In this document: one piece after another, positions 17,181-24,000 of the stretch
How the letters are laid out: every line of letters starts with the position of its first letter
How positions within the stretch are numbered: position 1 is the first letter of the stretch
Origin: Chaetoceros tenuissimus
Lineage: Eukaryota > Bacillariophyta > Thalassiosirophyceae > Chaetocerotales > Chaetocerotaceae
Reading direction: 5' to 3'
Length of the DNA stretch: 24,000 nt
Assembly (NCBI GenBank): GCA_021927905.1
Contig: LC537471.1
Location: 72,001-96,000, forward strand
Made by a program: the position numbers and the translations under genes
The notes under the pieces: generated by a model
What the model saw: only the letters and a program-made list of their open reading frames with translations
What the model was told of the DNA's origin: nothing
Databases searched by the model: none

Positions 17181-18122
17181 ATGACTCTGAATAATTTATA
17201 TATTAAATGTTTGAAATCAGAGAAAATTGAATCTGGCTCAATGTATGGGCAATTTTTAATAAATTCTTTACGTCCAGGACAGGGTATAACAATTGGTAAC
17301 CTTTTAAGAAGAGTTCTTCTTAGTGATTTAGAAGGAACCACAATTACTGCTGTTCGTATTGCTGGAGTTCGGGATGAATTTTCCATAATTCCAGGAGTAC
17401 GTGAAGATATCTTGGAAATTTTATTAAATTTAAAAGGTATTGTTGTTAAGAGTACAAATAATGATGTTTCGTTTGGACGTTTAAAAGTTAAAGGTCCTGC
17501 CGTTATTACAGCCGATTCAATTCAATTACCCTCAAATATTGAAATTGTAAATCCAAATCATTATCTAGCAACAATTTCGACGTCAAATGTTCTTGAAATT
17601 GAATTTAAGTTTGAACATGGTACTGGTTATAAATTAGCAGGTCAAACATTTTGTGAAAAATCTGAAGATTTTCTTCAGATTGACGCAATTTTCATGCCAA
17701 TTCAAAAAGTAGATTTTAAAATTGAAAATGTGTATGATAATTCAAATTCAATAACAGAGCGGTTATTCTTAGATATTTGGACAAATGGAAGTATTTCTCC
17801 AGAAGAGGCTGTTTCTTCGGCATCTAAATTTATTATTGAATTATTTAATTCATTAATGGAAAATAAATTTACTCAAGATGTAGATATCTTAGAAAATTCT
17901 AATACGTTAACACCAGTTAATCCTCATATTAATATTGCAATTGAAGAATTACAATTATCTGTTCGAGCTTATAATTGTCTAAAACGAGCACAAATTAATA
18001 CAATTGGAGACTTGTTAGAATACTCTCCGGAAAAATTACAAGAACTTAAAAACTTTGGTCGAAAATCGGCTGATGAAGTTTTCACTACTCTGAAAAATAA
18101 ACTCGGAATAGTTTTAAAATAA
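17181..18122 (+). CDS. rpoA: RNA polymerase alpha subunit (plastid-encoded polymerase)
   Basis: This is the alpha subunit that dimerises to scaffold beta and beta' of the plastid bacterial-type RNA polymerase. The 313-residue product has the alpha-NTD pattern (GQFLINSLRPGQGITIGNLL then RRVLLSDLEG; the LK-rich hydrophobic core; EAVSSASKFIIELF near 220) and a complete alpha-CTD (LQLSVRAYNCLKRAQINTIG, then ELKNFGRKSADEV, residues about 250-305). The intact CTD suggests it can still contact UP elements or activators. A nine-codon ORF, stop included (ATG at 17168, stop at 17192-17194), overlaps its start in another frame. rpl17, the usual next bacterial gene, is missing and rpl13 follows after 26 bp. 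Confidence 0.97.
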   Translation: MTLNNLYIKCLKSEKIESGSMYGQFLINSLRPGQGITIGNLLRRVLLSDLEGTTITAVRIAGVRDEFSIIPGVREDILEILLNLKGIVVKSTNNDVSFGRLKVKGPAVITADSIQLPSNIEIVNPNHYLATISTSNVLEIEFKFEHGTGYKLAGQTFCEKSEDFLQIDAIFMPIQKVDFKIENVYDNSNSITERLFLDIWTNGSISPEEAVSSASKFIIELFNSLMENKFTQDVDILENSNTLTPVNPHINIAIEELQLSVRAYNCLKRAQINTIGDLLEYSPEKLQELKNFGRKSADEVFTTLKNKLGIVLK

Positions 18123-18148
18123 TTACTTATTTAATTAATAAATATTTT

Positions 18149-18580
18149 ATGAATGAAACATTTATTCCAGCATCTGACTATACAAGAAAAAAATGGTATG
18201 TAATTGATTGTCAAGGTAAACAATTAGGCCGTATTTCTTCTTCAATTGTTGGATTATTATCTGGAAAAGGTAAGTCTTACTATCACCCTGCATTTGATAC
18301 AGGAGATTACGTTATCTTAATCAATGCAGAAGCATTAACTGTTGATCGACACATTGAACGGGTACATGTATTCCGCCCAGGTCGTCCAGGTTCATCATTA
18401 AAACGAATTGTAAATGGTCTTCCACAACAAATCATTGAGAAATGTATTTATGGAATGATGCCAAATGGTCTTGCAAAAAAACAATTATCAAAACGATTAA
18501 AAATTTATCAAGGTGCGACGCATCCACATGCTGCGCAAAATCCAATTCAAATAGATGATATTGAGACTTTTACTAATTAA
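18149..18580 (+). CDS. rpl13: Ribosomal protein uL13
   Basis: uL13 is an early assembly 50S protein. The 143-residue product has KKWYVIDCQGKQLGRISS near the start, the KGKSYYHPAFDTGDYVILINA block, and the C-terminal RMLPNGLAKKQLSKRLKIYQG-like MMPNGLAKKQLSKRLKIY motif followed by HPHAAQNP. It forms the usual rpl13-rps9 pair, 15 bp from rps9. The ATG follows ATTTT with no Shine-Dalgarno site. Confidence 0.97.
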   Translation: MNETFIPASDYTRKKWYVIDCQGKQLGRISSSIVGLLSGKGKSYYHPAFDTGDYVILINAEALTVDRHIERVHVFRPGRPGSSLKRIVNGLPQQIIEKCIYGMMPNGLAKKQLSKRLKIYQGATHPHAAQNPIQIDDIETFTN

Positions 18581-18595
18581 TCTATAACAATTTTT

Positions 18596-19000
18596 ATGAC
18601 TACAAAACTACAAAAAGAAAACATCGGGCTTGGTAAACGCAAACGCGCAGTCGCTCGAGTATTCCTTGTTCCTGGAGAAGGAAATTTAATTATTAATAAA
18701 GTTGCTGGCGATAAATACTTACAATATAACCAAACTTATATTAATAAAGTTTGGGAACCATTAAAAAAATTAAATTTAGAAAACCAATTTGATATTATAG
18801 TATTAGTTAAAGGTGGTGGCTTAACAGGTCAAACTGATGCTATTCAATTAGGTGTTGCTAGATTAATTTGCAAAAAGGACCCAGAACACCGTGTAACGTT
18901 AAAGCCATTTGGTTTCTTAACACGCGATGCACGAATTAAAGAGCGTAAAAAATACGGTTTACGAAAAGCCCGAAAAGCTCCACAATACTCAAAACGTTAA
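18596..19000 (+). CDS. rps9: Ribosomal protein uS9
   Basis: uS9 is a 30S head protein whose C-terminal tail reaches the P-site tRNA anticodon stem-loop. The 134-residue product has GLGKRKRAVARVFLVPG, KGGGLTGQTDAIQLGVAR, and the C-terminal signature RDARIKERKKYGLRKARKA ending QYSKR, with the terminal Arg kept. The ATG follows a TTTTT run with no Shine-Dalgarno site. rpl31 follows by 19 bp. Confidence 0.98.
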   Translation: MTTKLQKENIGLGKRKRAVARVFLVPGEGNLIINKVAGDKYLQYNQTYINKVWEPLKKLNLENQFDIIVLVKGGGLTGQTDAIQLGVARLICKKDPEHRVTLKPFGFLTRDARIKERKKYGLRKARKAPQYSKR

Positions 19001-19019
19001 TATTATTTCTTTTAAAAAT

Positions 19020-19235
19020 ATGCCAAAAGCTGATATTCATCCAACATGGTTTGATAATGCCACTGTTTTATGTGATGGTAAACCATTATGTACAGTTGGT
19101 TCAACAAAAAAAGAATTACAAGTCGATATTTGGTTAGCAAACCATCCATTTTATAACACATCATCAGAACTTATTGATAGTGAAGGTCGTGTTGAGCGAT
19201 TTATGAAAAAATACGGCTTAAATTCAACAAAATAA
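19020..19235 (+). CDS. rpl31: Ribosomal protein bL31
   Basis: bL31 bridges the 50S central protuberance and the 30S head. The 71-residue product begins MPKADIHPTW and shows a plastid/cyanobacterial type core (VLCDGKPLCTVGSTKKELQV, then DIWLANHPFY). One cysteine pair of the zinc-binding form is partly present (C18, C25), but the complete four-cysteine set is not, so zinc binding is doubtful. I chose ATG 19020, since an upstream in-frame ATG at 18927 lies inside rps9. The rps9-rpl31-rps12 order is a red-lineage plastid arrangement. Confidence 0.95.
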   Translation: MPKADIHPTWFDNATVLCDGKPLCTVGSTKKELQVDIWLANHPFYNTSSELIDSEGRVERFMKKYGLNSTK

Positions 19236-19268
19236 TAAACATTTATTTATCTACAATTTTTAAGATAT

Positions 19269-19640
19269 ATGCCAACTATTCAACAATTAGTTCGTTCAAG
19301 ACGAATTCAAATTAAGAAAAAGACAAAATCTCCGGCATTAGTTAATTGCCCACAACGTCGTGGTGTTTGTACACGTGTATATACAACAACACCAAAAAAA
19401 CCAAATTCTGCAATTCGTAAAGTTGCCCGTGTTCGTTTAACTTCTGGGTTTGAAGTTACTGCTTACATCCCAGGAATTGGACATAATTTACAAGAACACT
19501 CTGTAGTATTAATCCGTGGTGGTCGTGTAAAAGATTTACCAGGTGTACGATACCATATTGTTCGTGGTGCATTAGATAGTGGTGGTGTAAAAGATCGTAC
19601 TCAAGGTCGTTCAAAATATGGTGCAAAAAAACCTAAATAA
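19269..19640 (+). CDS. rps12: Ribosomal protein uS12
   Basis: uS12 is at the decoding centre of the 30S subunit and controls accuracy; its changes give streptomycin resistance. The 123-residue product has the invariant [15 protein letters not shown] loop (Lys 43 and 44) and [20 protein letters not shown]. These are the wild-type, streptomycin-sensitive type residues. The gene is continuous, unlike trans-spliced land-plant rps12. It opens the str-type part. A hairpin lies 27 bp after its stop. Confidence 0.98.
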   Translation: MPTIQQLVRSRRIQIKKKTKSPALVNCPQRRGVCTRVYTTTPKKPNSAIRKVARVRLTSGFEVTAYIPGIGHNLQEHSVVLIRGGRVKDLPGVRYHIVRGALDSGGVKDRTQGRSKYGAKKPK

Positions 19641-19667
19641 TTAATAATTATTTTTATTTTTACACCT

Positions 19668-19697
19668 AATAATGTAATTTTAAAAAATTACATTATT
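19668..19697 (+). other. Hairpin in the rps12-rps7 spacer
   Basis: Perfect 13-bp arms at 19668-19680 and 19685-19697 surround a TAAA loop. It occupies the middle of an 89-bp spacer, the longest after rps12, on the transcribed strand of a continuing operon. An RNA cleavage or mRNA-end stabilising site, or partial attenuation, is plausible. Confidence 0.6.
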
Positions 19698-19729
19698 CAA
19701 TTTAAATTTTTAAAACAATATCTGATATT

Positions 19730-20200
19730 ATGTCTCGTCGAAATATTTCAAAAAAACGATTTCCAGAAGCAGATTCTACTTACAATAGCTATCTTGTAAG
19801 TTTATTAACGAGTAGAATTTTAAAATCAGGAAAGAAAAATTTAGCACAAAACATTGTAAACGGTGCTTTTGATATTATTAAAGCAAAAACGAACGAAGAT
19901 CCGGTTGCTGTATTTGAACGTGCTATTCGAAATGCTAGTCCTGTAGTAGAAGTAAAAGCTCGTCGAATTGGTGGTTCTACGTATCAAGTACCAATTGAAG
20001 TTAGTGGATTCCGAGCTACTAATTTAGCTTTACGTTGGATTATTACTTATGCACACCAACGTGTAGGTCGTAGTATGTCGATTAAATTAGCAAGTGAAAT
20101 TATTGACACAGCTAATGACATCGGTAATACTATTAAAAAGAAAGAAGAAACACATAGAATGGCAGATGCTAATAAAGCCTTTGCACATTTTAGATATTAA
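19730..20200 (+). CDS. rps7: Ribosomal protein uS7
   Basis: uS7 nucleates 30S head assembly and lies near the E and P sites. The 156-residue product has the conserved ARRIGGSTYQVPIEV segment (about residues 76-90), then LALRWIITYAHQR, and the C-terminal KKEETHRMADANKAFAHFRY. Length is standard. In bacteria fusA follows; it is missing here and tufA begins 79 bp downstream. The start lacks a Shine-Dalgarno site. Confidence 0.98.
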   Translation: MSRRNISKKRFPEADSTYNSYLVSLLTSRILKSGKKNLAQNIVNGAFDIIKAKTNEDPVAVFERAIRNASPVVEVKARRIGGSTYQVPIEVSGFRATNLALRWIITYAHQRVGRSMSIKLASEIIDTANDIGNTIKKKEETHRMADANKAFAHFRY

Positions 20201-20279
20201 TTTTTAACTAATATTTCTCGCTAAAAGCGTTTCTCATTATATTGATTTATAAACACTAAATTTTAAAGGAATTTCTAGA

Positions 20280-21509
20280 ATGGCACGCGAAAAATTTGAA
20301 CGTACAAAACCGCATGTTAACATTGGTACAATTGGTCACGTTGATCACGGTAAAACAACATTAACTGCTGCTATTACTGCAACATTAGCATTAAATGGTG
20401 AAAGTACTGCAAAAGCATATGATGAAATTGATGGTGCACCAGAAGAACGTGCTCGTGGTATTACTATTAATACAGCACACGTAGAGTACCAAACAGAAAC
20501 TCGTCACTACGCACACGTAGATTGTCCAGGTCACGCTGATTATGTTAAAAACATGATTACTGGTGCTGCACAAATGGATGGTGCGATTTTAGTAGTATCT
20601 GCAGCAGATGGTCCAATGCCACAAACACGTGAGCACATCTTATTATCTAAGCAGGTAGGTGTACCTGATATTGTTGTTTTCTTAAACAAACAAGATCAAG
20701 TAGATGATGAAGAATTATTAGAATTAGTAGAATTAGAAGTTCGTGAGTTATTATCAGCATACGACTTCCCAGGTGATGATATTCCAGTTTGTCCTGGTTC
20801 TGCTTTACAAGCAATTGAAGCTATTTCAGCTGATCCAACTATTAAACGTGGTGATAACCCATGGGTTGATAAAATTTACGCATTAATGGATGCTGTAGAT
20901 GAGTACATCCCAACACCTGAACGTGATACTGAAAAAACATTCTTAATGGCAATTGAAGATGTATTCTCAATTACAGGTCGTGGTACTGTTGCTACAGGTC
21001 GTATCGAACGTGGTATAGTTAAAGTAGGTGAAAGTGTTGAAATCGTTGGTTTAACTGATACTCAAACAACAACAATTACTGGTATCGAAATGTTCCAAAA
21101 AACATTAGATGAAGGTTTTGCTGGTGATAACGTAGGTATCTTATTACGTGGTGTTACTCGTGAAGATATCGAACGTGGTATGGTATTATCACAACCTGGT
21201 ACAATCACACCACACACAAGCTTCGAATCAGAAGTATATGTATTAACTGTAGATGAAGGTGGTCGTCACACTCCATTCTTCACAGGTTACCGTCCACAAT
21301 TCTACGTACGTACAACAGACGTAACTGGTTCAATCACACAATTTACTGACGATGAAGGTAACGCTGCTGAAATGGTAATGCCTGGTGATCGTATTAAAAT
21401 GACTGCTGAATTAATTTACCCAGTAGCTATTGAAGAAGGTATGCGTTTTGCAATCCGTGAAGGTGGTCGAACAATTGGTGCCGGTGTTGTTTCTAAAATT
21501 GTTGAATAA
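20280..21509 (+). CDS. tufA: Elongation factor Tu
   Basis: EF-Tu is the GTPase that brings aminoacyl-tRNA to the ribosomal A site. The 409-residue product shows P-loop GHVDHGKT (19-26), switch [13 protein letters not shown] around 59-70, switch II DCPGHAD (81-87) with the catalytic histidine at 85, NKQD (136-139) and GSAL (173-176). The longer insertion after GSAL ([18 protein letters not shown]) is of the plastid/cyanobacterial form. AAGGAA at 20266-20271 lies 8 nt upstream. Third positions and arginine codons (almost only CGT) are more biased than in neighbouring genes such as secY or rpoA, fitting very high expression. rps10 follows 12 bp downstream. Confidence 0.99.
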   Translation: MAREKFERTKPHVNIGTIGHVDHGKTTLTAAITATLALNGESTAKAYDEIDGAPEERARGITINTAHVEYQTETRHYAHVDCPGHADYVKNMITGAAQMDGAILVVSAADGPMPQTREHILLSKQVGVPDIVVFLNKQDQVDDEELLELVELEVRELLSAYDFPGDDIPVCPGSALQAIEAISADPTIKRGDNPWVDKIYALMDAVDEYIPTPERDTEKTFLMAIEDVFSITGRGTVATGRIERGIVKVGESVEIVGLTDTQTTTITGIEMFQKTLDEGFAGDNVGILLRGVTREDIERGMVLSQPGTITPHTSFESEVYVLTVDEGGRHTPFFTGYRPQFYVRTTDVTGSITQFTDDEGNAAEMVMPGDRIKMTAELIYPVAIEEGMRFAIREGGRTIGAGVVSKIVE

Positions 21510-21521
21510 TTAAATAAATTT

Positions 21522-21845
21522 ATGGAAATCAAAACAAATGAAAAAATTCGTGTAAGATTAGAATCTTTTAATCACGAATTGTTAACATCATCATGCAAAA
21601 AATTAATTGAATTAATTCAAACGCATGATGTAAATAAGTTTAGTATGGTTTCATTACCAACAGATAAACGAATTTATTGTGTTTTACGTTCACCTCACGT
21701 AGATAAAGATTCCCGAGAACATTTTGAAATTCGAGTTCACAAACGTGTTTTAGATATCTCTTATGATTCTAGTATTAATATGTTTGAGATCTTATCAAAA
21801 TCAGACTTACCACCAGGAATTTTATACCGAATTTGTTTATCATAA
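21522..21845 (+). CDS. rps10: Ribosomal protein uS10
   Basis: uS10 is a 30S head protein that in bacteria also joins antitermination complexes (NusE). The 107-residue product shows KIRVRLESFNHELL at the start, the central VSLPTDKRIYCVLRSPHVDKDSREHFEIR-type core (SPHVDKDSREHFEIRVHKR), and the ending LPPGILYRI. The tufA-rps10 order matches the cyanobacterial str operon. It is the last gene of the plus-strand block. The 20-bp inverted repeat follows 5 bp after its stop. Confidence 0.97.
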   Translation: MEIKTNEKIRVRLESFNHELLTSSCKKLIELIQTHDVNKFSMVSLPTDKRIYCVLRSPHVDKDSREHFEIRVHKRVLDISYDSSINMFEILSKSDLPPGILYRICLS

Positions 21846-21850
21846 TTCAT

Positions 21851-21896
21851 TTTAAACATTTTAATAGTATCTTGATATACTATTAAAATGTTTAAA
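21851..21896. terminator. Perfect 20-bp stem-loop after rps10
   Basis: Arms 21851-21870 and 21877-21896 are exact reverse complements, with a 6-nt loop CTTGAT. It begins 5 bp after the rps10 stop and lies between convergent units (the 30-gene block and trnC-trnL). T-rich sequence follows on both strands. It is the strongest hairpin in the window and fits a bidirectional terminator or 3'-end stabiliser. Confidence 0.8.
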
Positions 21897-21950
21897 TTTA
21901 CAATTTTATTTTTTCTTTAAATTTTTTTAAATTAACAACAAAAAATTTCT

Positions 21951-22010
21951 AAATCAAAAGTATACATCAATTTTTTGATTTTTAACACACCTGTAGGTAT
22001 AGAAATACCT
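21951..22010 (-). other. Two weak hairpins downstream of trnL
   Basis: AGGTAT (21995-22000) pairs with ATACCT (22005-22010) around an AGAA loop, 7 nt past the tRNA-Leu 3' end on the minus strand. AAATCAAAA (21951-21959) pairs with TTTTGATTT (21973-21981). Either may serve trnL 3'-end formation. Both are short and AT-rich, so they may be chance. Confidence 0.3.
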
Positions 22011-22016
22011 GATATT

Positions 22017-22103
22017 TGGGGACGGGGGGACTTGAACCCCCACGCACTATCACTAGGCAACGGATTTTAAGTCCGTCGTGTCTACCAATTCCACCACATC
22101 CCC
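22017..22103 (-). tRNA. trnL(UAA): tRNA-Leu (UAA)
   Basis: The reverse strand folds into an 87-nt class II tRNA. The acceptor is GGGGATG/CGTCCCC, with one G-U pair. The anticodon loop in ACGGACTTAAAATCCGT has anticodon TAA, followed by a long variable arm (TGCCTAGTGATAGTGCG). The T loop is TTCAAGT and the discriminator A. It has no group I intron, unlike the trnL(UAA) of many cyanobacteria and green plastids. No CCA is encoded. Confidence 0.96.
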
Positions 22104-22127
22104 TTAATAGATTATGATACTAATTAA

Positions 22128-22156
22128 ATGATACATCCTATCTAATAAAAAAGCAA
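22128..22156 (-). promoter_or_regulatory. Candidate promoter for trnL
   Basis: On the minus strand, TTGCTT (22156-22151), a 17-bp spacer and TATCAT (22133-22128) end 24 bp before the tRNA-Leu 5' end. It could also be co-transcribed with trnC, 73 bp upstream. Confidence 0.4.
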
Positions 22157-22176
22157 CAATATTGAAAAATTATAAT

Positions 22177-22247
22177 AGGCGGCACCCAGATTCGAACTGG
22201 GGATAGAGGATTTGCAATCCACTGCCTTACCACTTGGCCATACCGCC
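22177..22247 (-). tRNA. trnC(GCA): tRNA-Cys (GCA)
   Basis: The reverse strand gives a 71-nt cloverleaf with acceptor GGCGGTA/TGCCGCC (one G-U pair), anticodon stem GTGGA/TCCTC-like flanking TTGCAAA, anticodon GCA and T loop TTCGAAT. The discriminator is T(U), the identity base for tRNA-Cys. No CCA is encoded. It is divergent from clpC, and the promoters of the two overlap. Confidence 0.96.
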
Positions 22248-22256
22248 AATCTAATA

Positions 22257-22285
22257 TTGCAAATTGCTGTTTGATCTAGTATAAT
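22257..22285 (+). promoter_or_regulatory. Sigma70-type promoter of clpC
   Basis: TTGCAA (22257-22262), a 17-bp spacer and a perfect TATAAT (22280-22285) point toward clpC. The predicted leader is about 140 nt. The -10 overlaps that of the opposing trnC promoter. Confidence 0.6.
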
Positions 22286-22306
22286 ATATACTAAAATATA
22301 AATCAA
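22278..22306 (-). promoter_or_regulatory. Sigma70-type promoter of trnC
   Basis: On the minus strand, TTGATT (22306-22301), a 17-bp spacer and TATACT (22283-22278) lie 30 bp before the tRNA-Cys 5' end. This is good geometry for a tRNA promoter. Confidence 0.58.
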
Positions 22307-22433
22307 GCAATTGATAATCAAAATAATTAGCTGTAATTAGTATATTTAGTTTAGGGCGTGTTTAGAATAAAAGCTTTTAAAAAGTAAAGAAAGACTCGAA
22401 AAAGTCAAAAAATCAAATAAGGAGCCAGGTTAA

Positions 22434-24000
22434 ATGTTTGAAAAATTTACGGAAGGTGCCATTAAAGTAATTATGTTATCACAAGAAGAAGCCCGACGTA
22501 TGGGACATAATTTTGTGGGAACAGAACAATTATTATTAGGGGTTATTGGTCAACGTCACGGTATTGGTGCACGAGCATTAAAGAAAATGAAAGTTACTTT
22601 AAAAAAAGCTCGACGTGAAATTGAATCATATATTGGTCGTGGTACAGGTTTTGTTGCGTCAGAAATTCCTTTTACCCCACGAGCAAAACGAGTTTTAGAG
22701 ATGGCTGTTCATGAAGGTAAAGACCTTGGACAAAATTTTGTTGGAACAGAACATATTTTATTAGCTTTAATTGGTGAATCAGATGGTGTCGCAATGCGAA
22801 CATTAGATAAATTAAAAGTTGATATTCCTAAATTACGAAATTTAATTCTTGCATATATTGAAGAAAATCAAGAAGAAATTTTACGTCCGTTAACACAGGC
22901 AGAAAAATTCTTATTGGAACGTGAAAAGAAAGGTAGTCAAACACCTACATTAGATGAATATTCTGAGAATATTTCAAAAGAAGCGGTAGAAGGAAAATTA
23001 GATCCTGTTATTGGCCGAGATCAAGAAATTCACGAAGTAATTAAAGTTTTAGCTCGTCGAGGAAAAAATAATCCAGTATTAATTGGTGAACCTGGTGTTG
23101 GTAAAACTGCTGTTGCTGAAGGATTAGCACAATTAATTTTAACAGAAAAAGCTCCTGATTTCTTAGATGGTCAGTTAATTATGGCTTTAGATTTAGGTTC
23201 AATTTTAGCTGGTACTAAATATCGTGGTGAGTTTGAAGAGCGTTTAAAACGTATTGTAGAAGAAGCACAAAACGATGCGGCTGTTATCCTTGTTATTGAT
23301 GAAATTCACACATTAGTTGGTGCTGGTGCTGCTGAAGGTGCTGTGGATGCTGCCAATATTTTAAAACCCGCATTAGCACGTGGTAAATTCCGTTGTATTG
23401 GAGCAACAACAATCGATGAATATCGTAAATACATTGAACGCGATCCTGCATTAGAACGTCGATTCCAACCTGTTCAAGTAGATGAACCGAGTGTAGCTGT
23501 AACAATTGATATTTTACGTGGATTACGTTCAAAATTTGAGCAACACCATACTTTAACGTATCACGATAAAGCTGTAGAACAAGCAGCAATTTTAGCTGAC
23601 AAATTTGTTGCAGATCGATTCTTACCAGATAAAGCGATTGATGTATTGGATGAAGCTGGTTCACGAGTTCGATTAGAAAACCGTCGATTACCTTTAGGTA
23701 TGAAACGATTATTGAAAGAATTACAAGATACTTTACGAGATAAAGAAGAAAGTATCAAAGAACATGATTTCGATATCGCGAAGCAACTAGTTGATCATGA
23801 GATGGAAGTTCGTACTCACATCACAATTATGAAACAAGCTGCTTTAACAAATGAGGCATTAGGTTTAACTCGTAAAGAAGTAGATACTGTTCTTGAAAAT
23901 GATGTTGCTGCGGTAATTGCTGGTTGGACTGGGGTACCTGTAACTAAAATTTCCGATTCAGAATCAAAACGTTTATTAAAAATGGAAGACACATTACATG
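22434..24000 (+). CDS. clpC: Clp protease ATPase subunit ClpC, N-terminal 522 residues (partial, runs off right edge)
   Basis: ClpC is the Hsp100 unfoldase that feeds ClpP and acts in stromal proteolysis and in import at the inner envelope. I translated from the ATG at 22434, which has AAGGAG at 22419-22424, and the frame is open to the edge. The N-terminus is [20 protein letters not shown], with two Clp-N repeats ([11 protein letters not shown] and [11 protein letters not shown]), each a duplicate of the other. The first AAA+ domain has Walker A GEPGVGKT (218-225), Walker B VILVIDE (284-290) and sensor/arginine-finger region [22 protein letters not shown]. The middle (M) domain coiled-coil begins near 410. 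The second AAA+ domain and the ClpP loop are beyond the window. A UVR-like segment in the M domain and absence of a long ClpB-type linker favour ClpC over ClpB. Confidence 0.97.
   Translation, partial: MFEKFTEGAIKVIMLSQEEARRMGHNFVGTEQLLLGVIGQRHGIGARALKKMKVTLKKARREIESYIGRGTGFVASEIPFTPRAKRVLEMAVHEGKDLGQNFVGTEHILLALIGESDGVAMRTLDKLKVDIPKLRNLILAYIEENQEEILRPLTQAEKFLLEREKKGSQTPTLDEYSENISKEAVEGKLDPVIGRDQEIHEVIKVLARRGKNNPVLIGEPGVGKTAVAEGLAQLILTEKAPDFLDGQLIMALDLGSILAGTKYRGEFEERLKRIVEEAQNDAAVILVIDEIHTLVGAGAAEGAVDAANILKPALARGKFRCIGATTIDEYRKYIERDPALERRFQPVQVDEPSVAVTIDILRGLRSKFEQHHTLTYHDKAVEQAAILADKFVADRFLPDKAIDVLDEAGSRVRLENRRLPLGMKRLLKELQDTLRDKEESIKEHDFDIAKQLVDHEMEVRTHITIMKQAALTNEALGLTRKEVDTVLENDVAAVIAGWTGVPVTKISDSESKRLLKMEDTLH

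Noticed and set aside
18927-19022. Upstream start giving a 102-residue bL31
   Set aside because: The added 31 residues overlap rps9 in another frame and are unlike any bL31 N-terminus; MPKADIHPTW is the canonical start.
23293-23758. Minus-strand ORFs inside clpC
   Set aside because: They are shadows of the conserved AAA+ domain coding sequence.
1-24000. A novel defence, mobile or biosynthetic system
   Set aside because: Nearly every base is accounted for by conserved plastid housekeeping genes; I found no transposase, integrase, CRISPR-like repeat, toxin-antitoxin pair or foreign-looking island.

Overview
The window looks like plastid DNA from a red-lineage secondary alga, most probably a diatom or a close ochrophyte relative. 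It is AT-rich and densely packed. It carries Psb28 (a photosystem II assembly factor), plastid-type GroEL, DnaK and ClpC, four tRNA genes, and a very long ribosomal-protein cluster in the order typical of red-lineage plastids. It lacks bacterial genes such as fusA, rplO and rpmD at the expected places. The choice of diatom rests on remembered gene order (an extra ORF between rps19 and rpl22, plus plastid pheT/syfB) and on GTG starts for rpl3, rpl23 and rps8. It was not tested by alignment.

Layout. Positions 1-2260 (minus strand) hold the 5' part of pheT (running off the left edge), psb28, trnQ(UUG) and trnR(ACG). groEL (+) and dnaK (-) converge on a shared 16-bp hairpin at about 4.0 kb. A 257-bp spacer separates dnaK from rpl3 and contains a clear sigma70-type promoter. 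From 6131 to 21845, thirty genes run on the plus strand without interruption: S10-type (rpl3 to rps17), spc-type (rpl14 to rpl36), alpha-type (rps13, rps11, rpoA, rpl13, rps9, rpl31) and str-type (rps12, rps7, tufA, rps10). The block ends in a perfect 20-bp inverted repeat. trnL(UAA) and trnC(GCA) follow on the minus strand. clpC (+) begins at 22434 and runs off the right edge. No gene-free stretch exceeds 300 bases.

How the genes work together. Most of the window builds the plastid translation apparatus: ribosomal proteins, EF-Tu, tRNAs and a subunit of PheRS. rpoA supplies the alpha subunit of the plastid-encoded RNA polymerase. SecY supplies the thylakoid translocon channel. GroEL, DnaK and ClpC handle folding, import and proteolysis. 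Psb28 assists photosystem II assembly.

I saw no new biological system, mobile element, CRISPR array or foreign island. The more interesting points are small. Start sites fall into two classes: all five GTG starts have a strong Shine-Dalgarno site, while most ATG starts lack one and often follow a run of T. Overlapping promoters face each other between trnC and clpC. Hairpins mark the ends of convergent units. A 12-bp inverted repeat brackets trnR. PheT appears to lack its EMAP/tRNA-binding domain.
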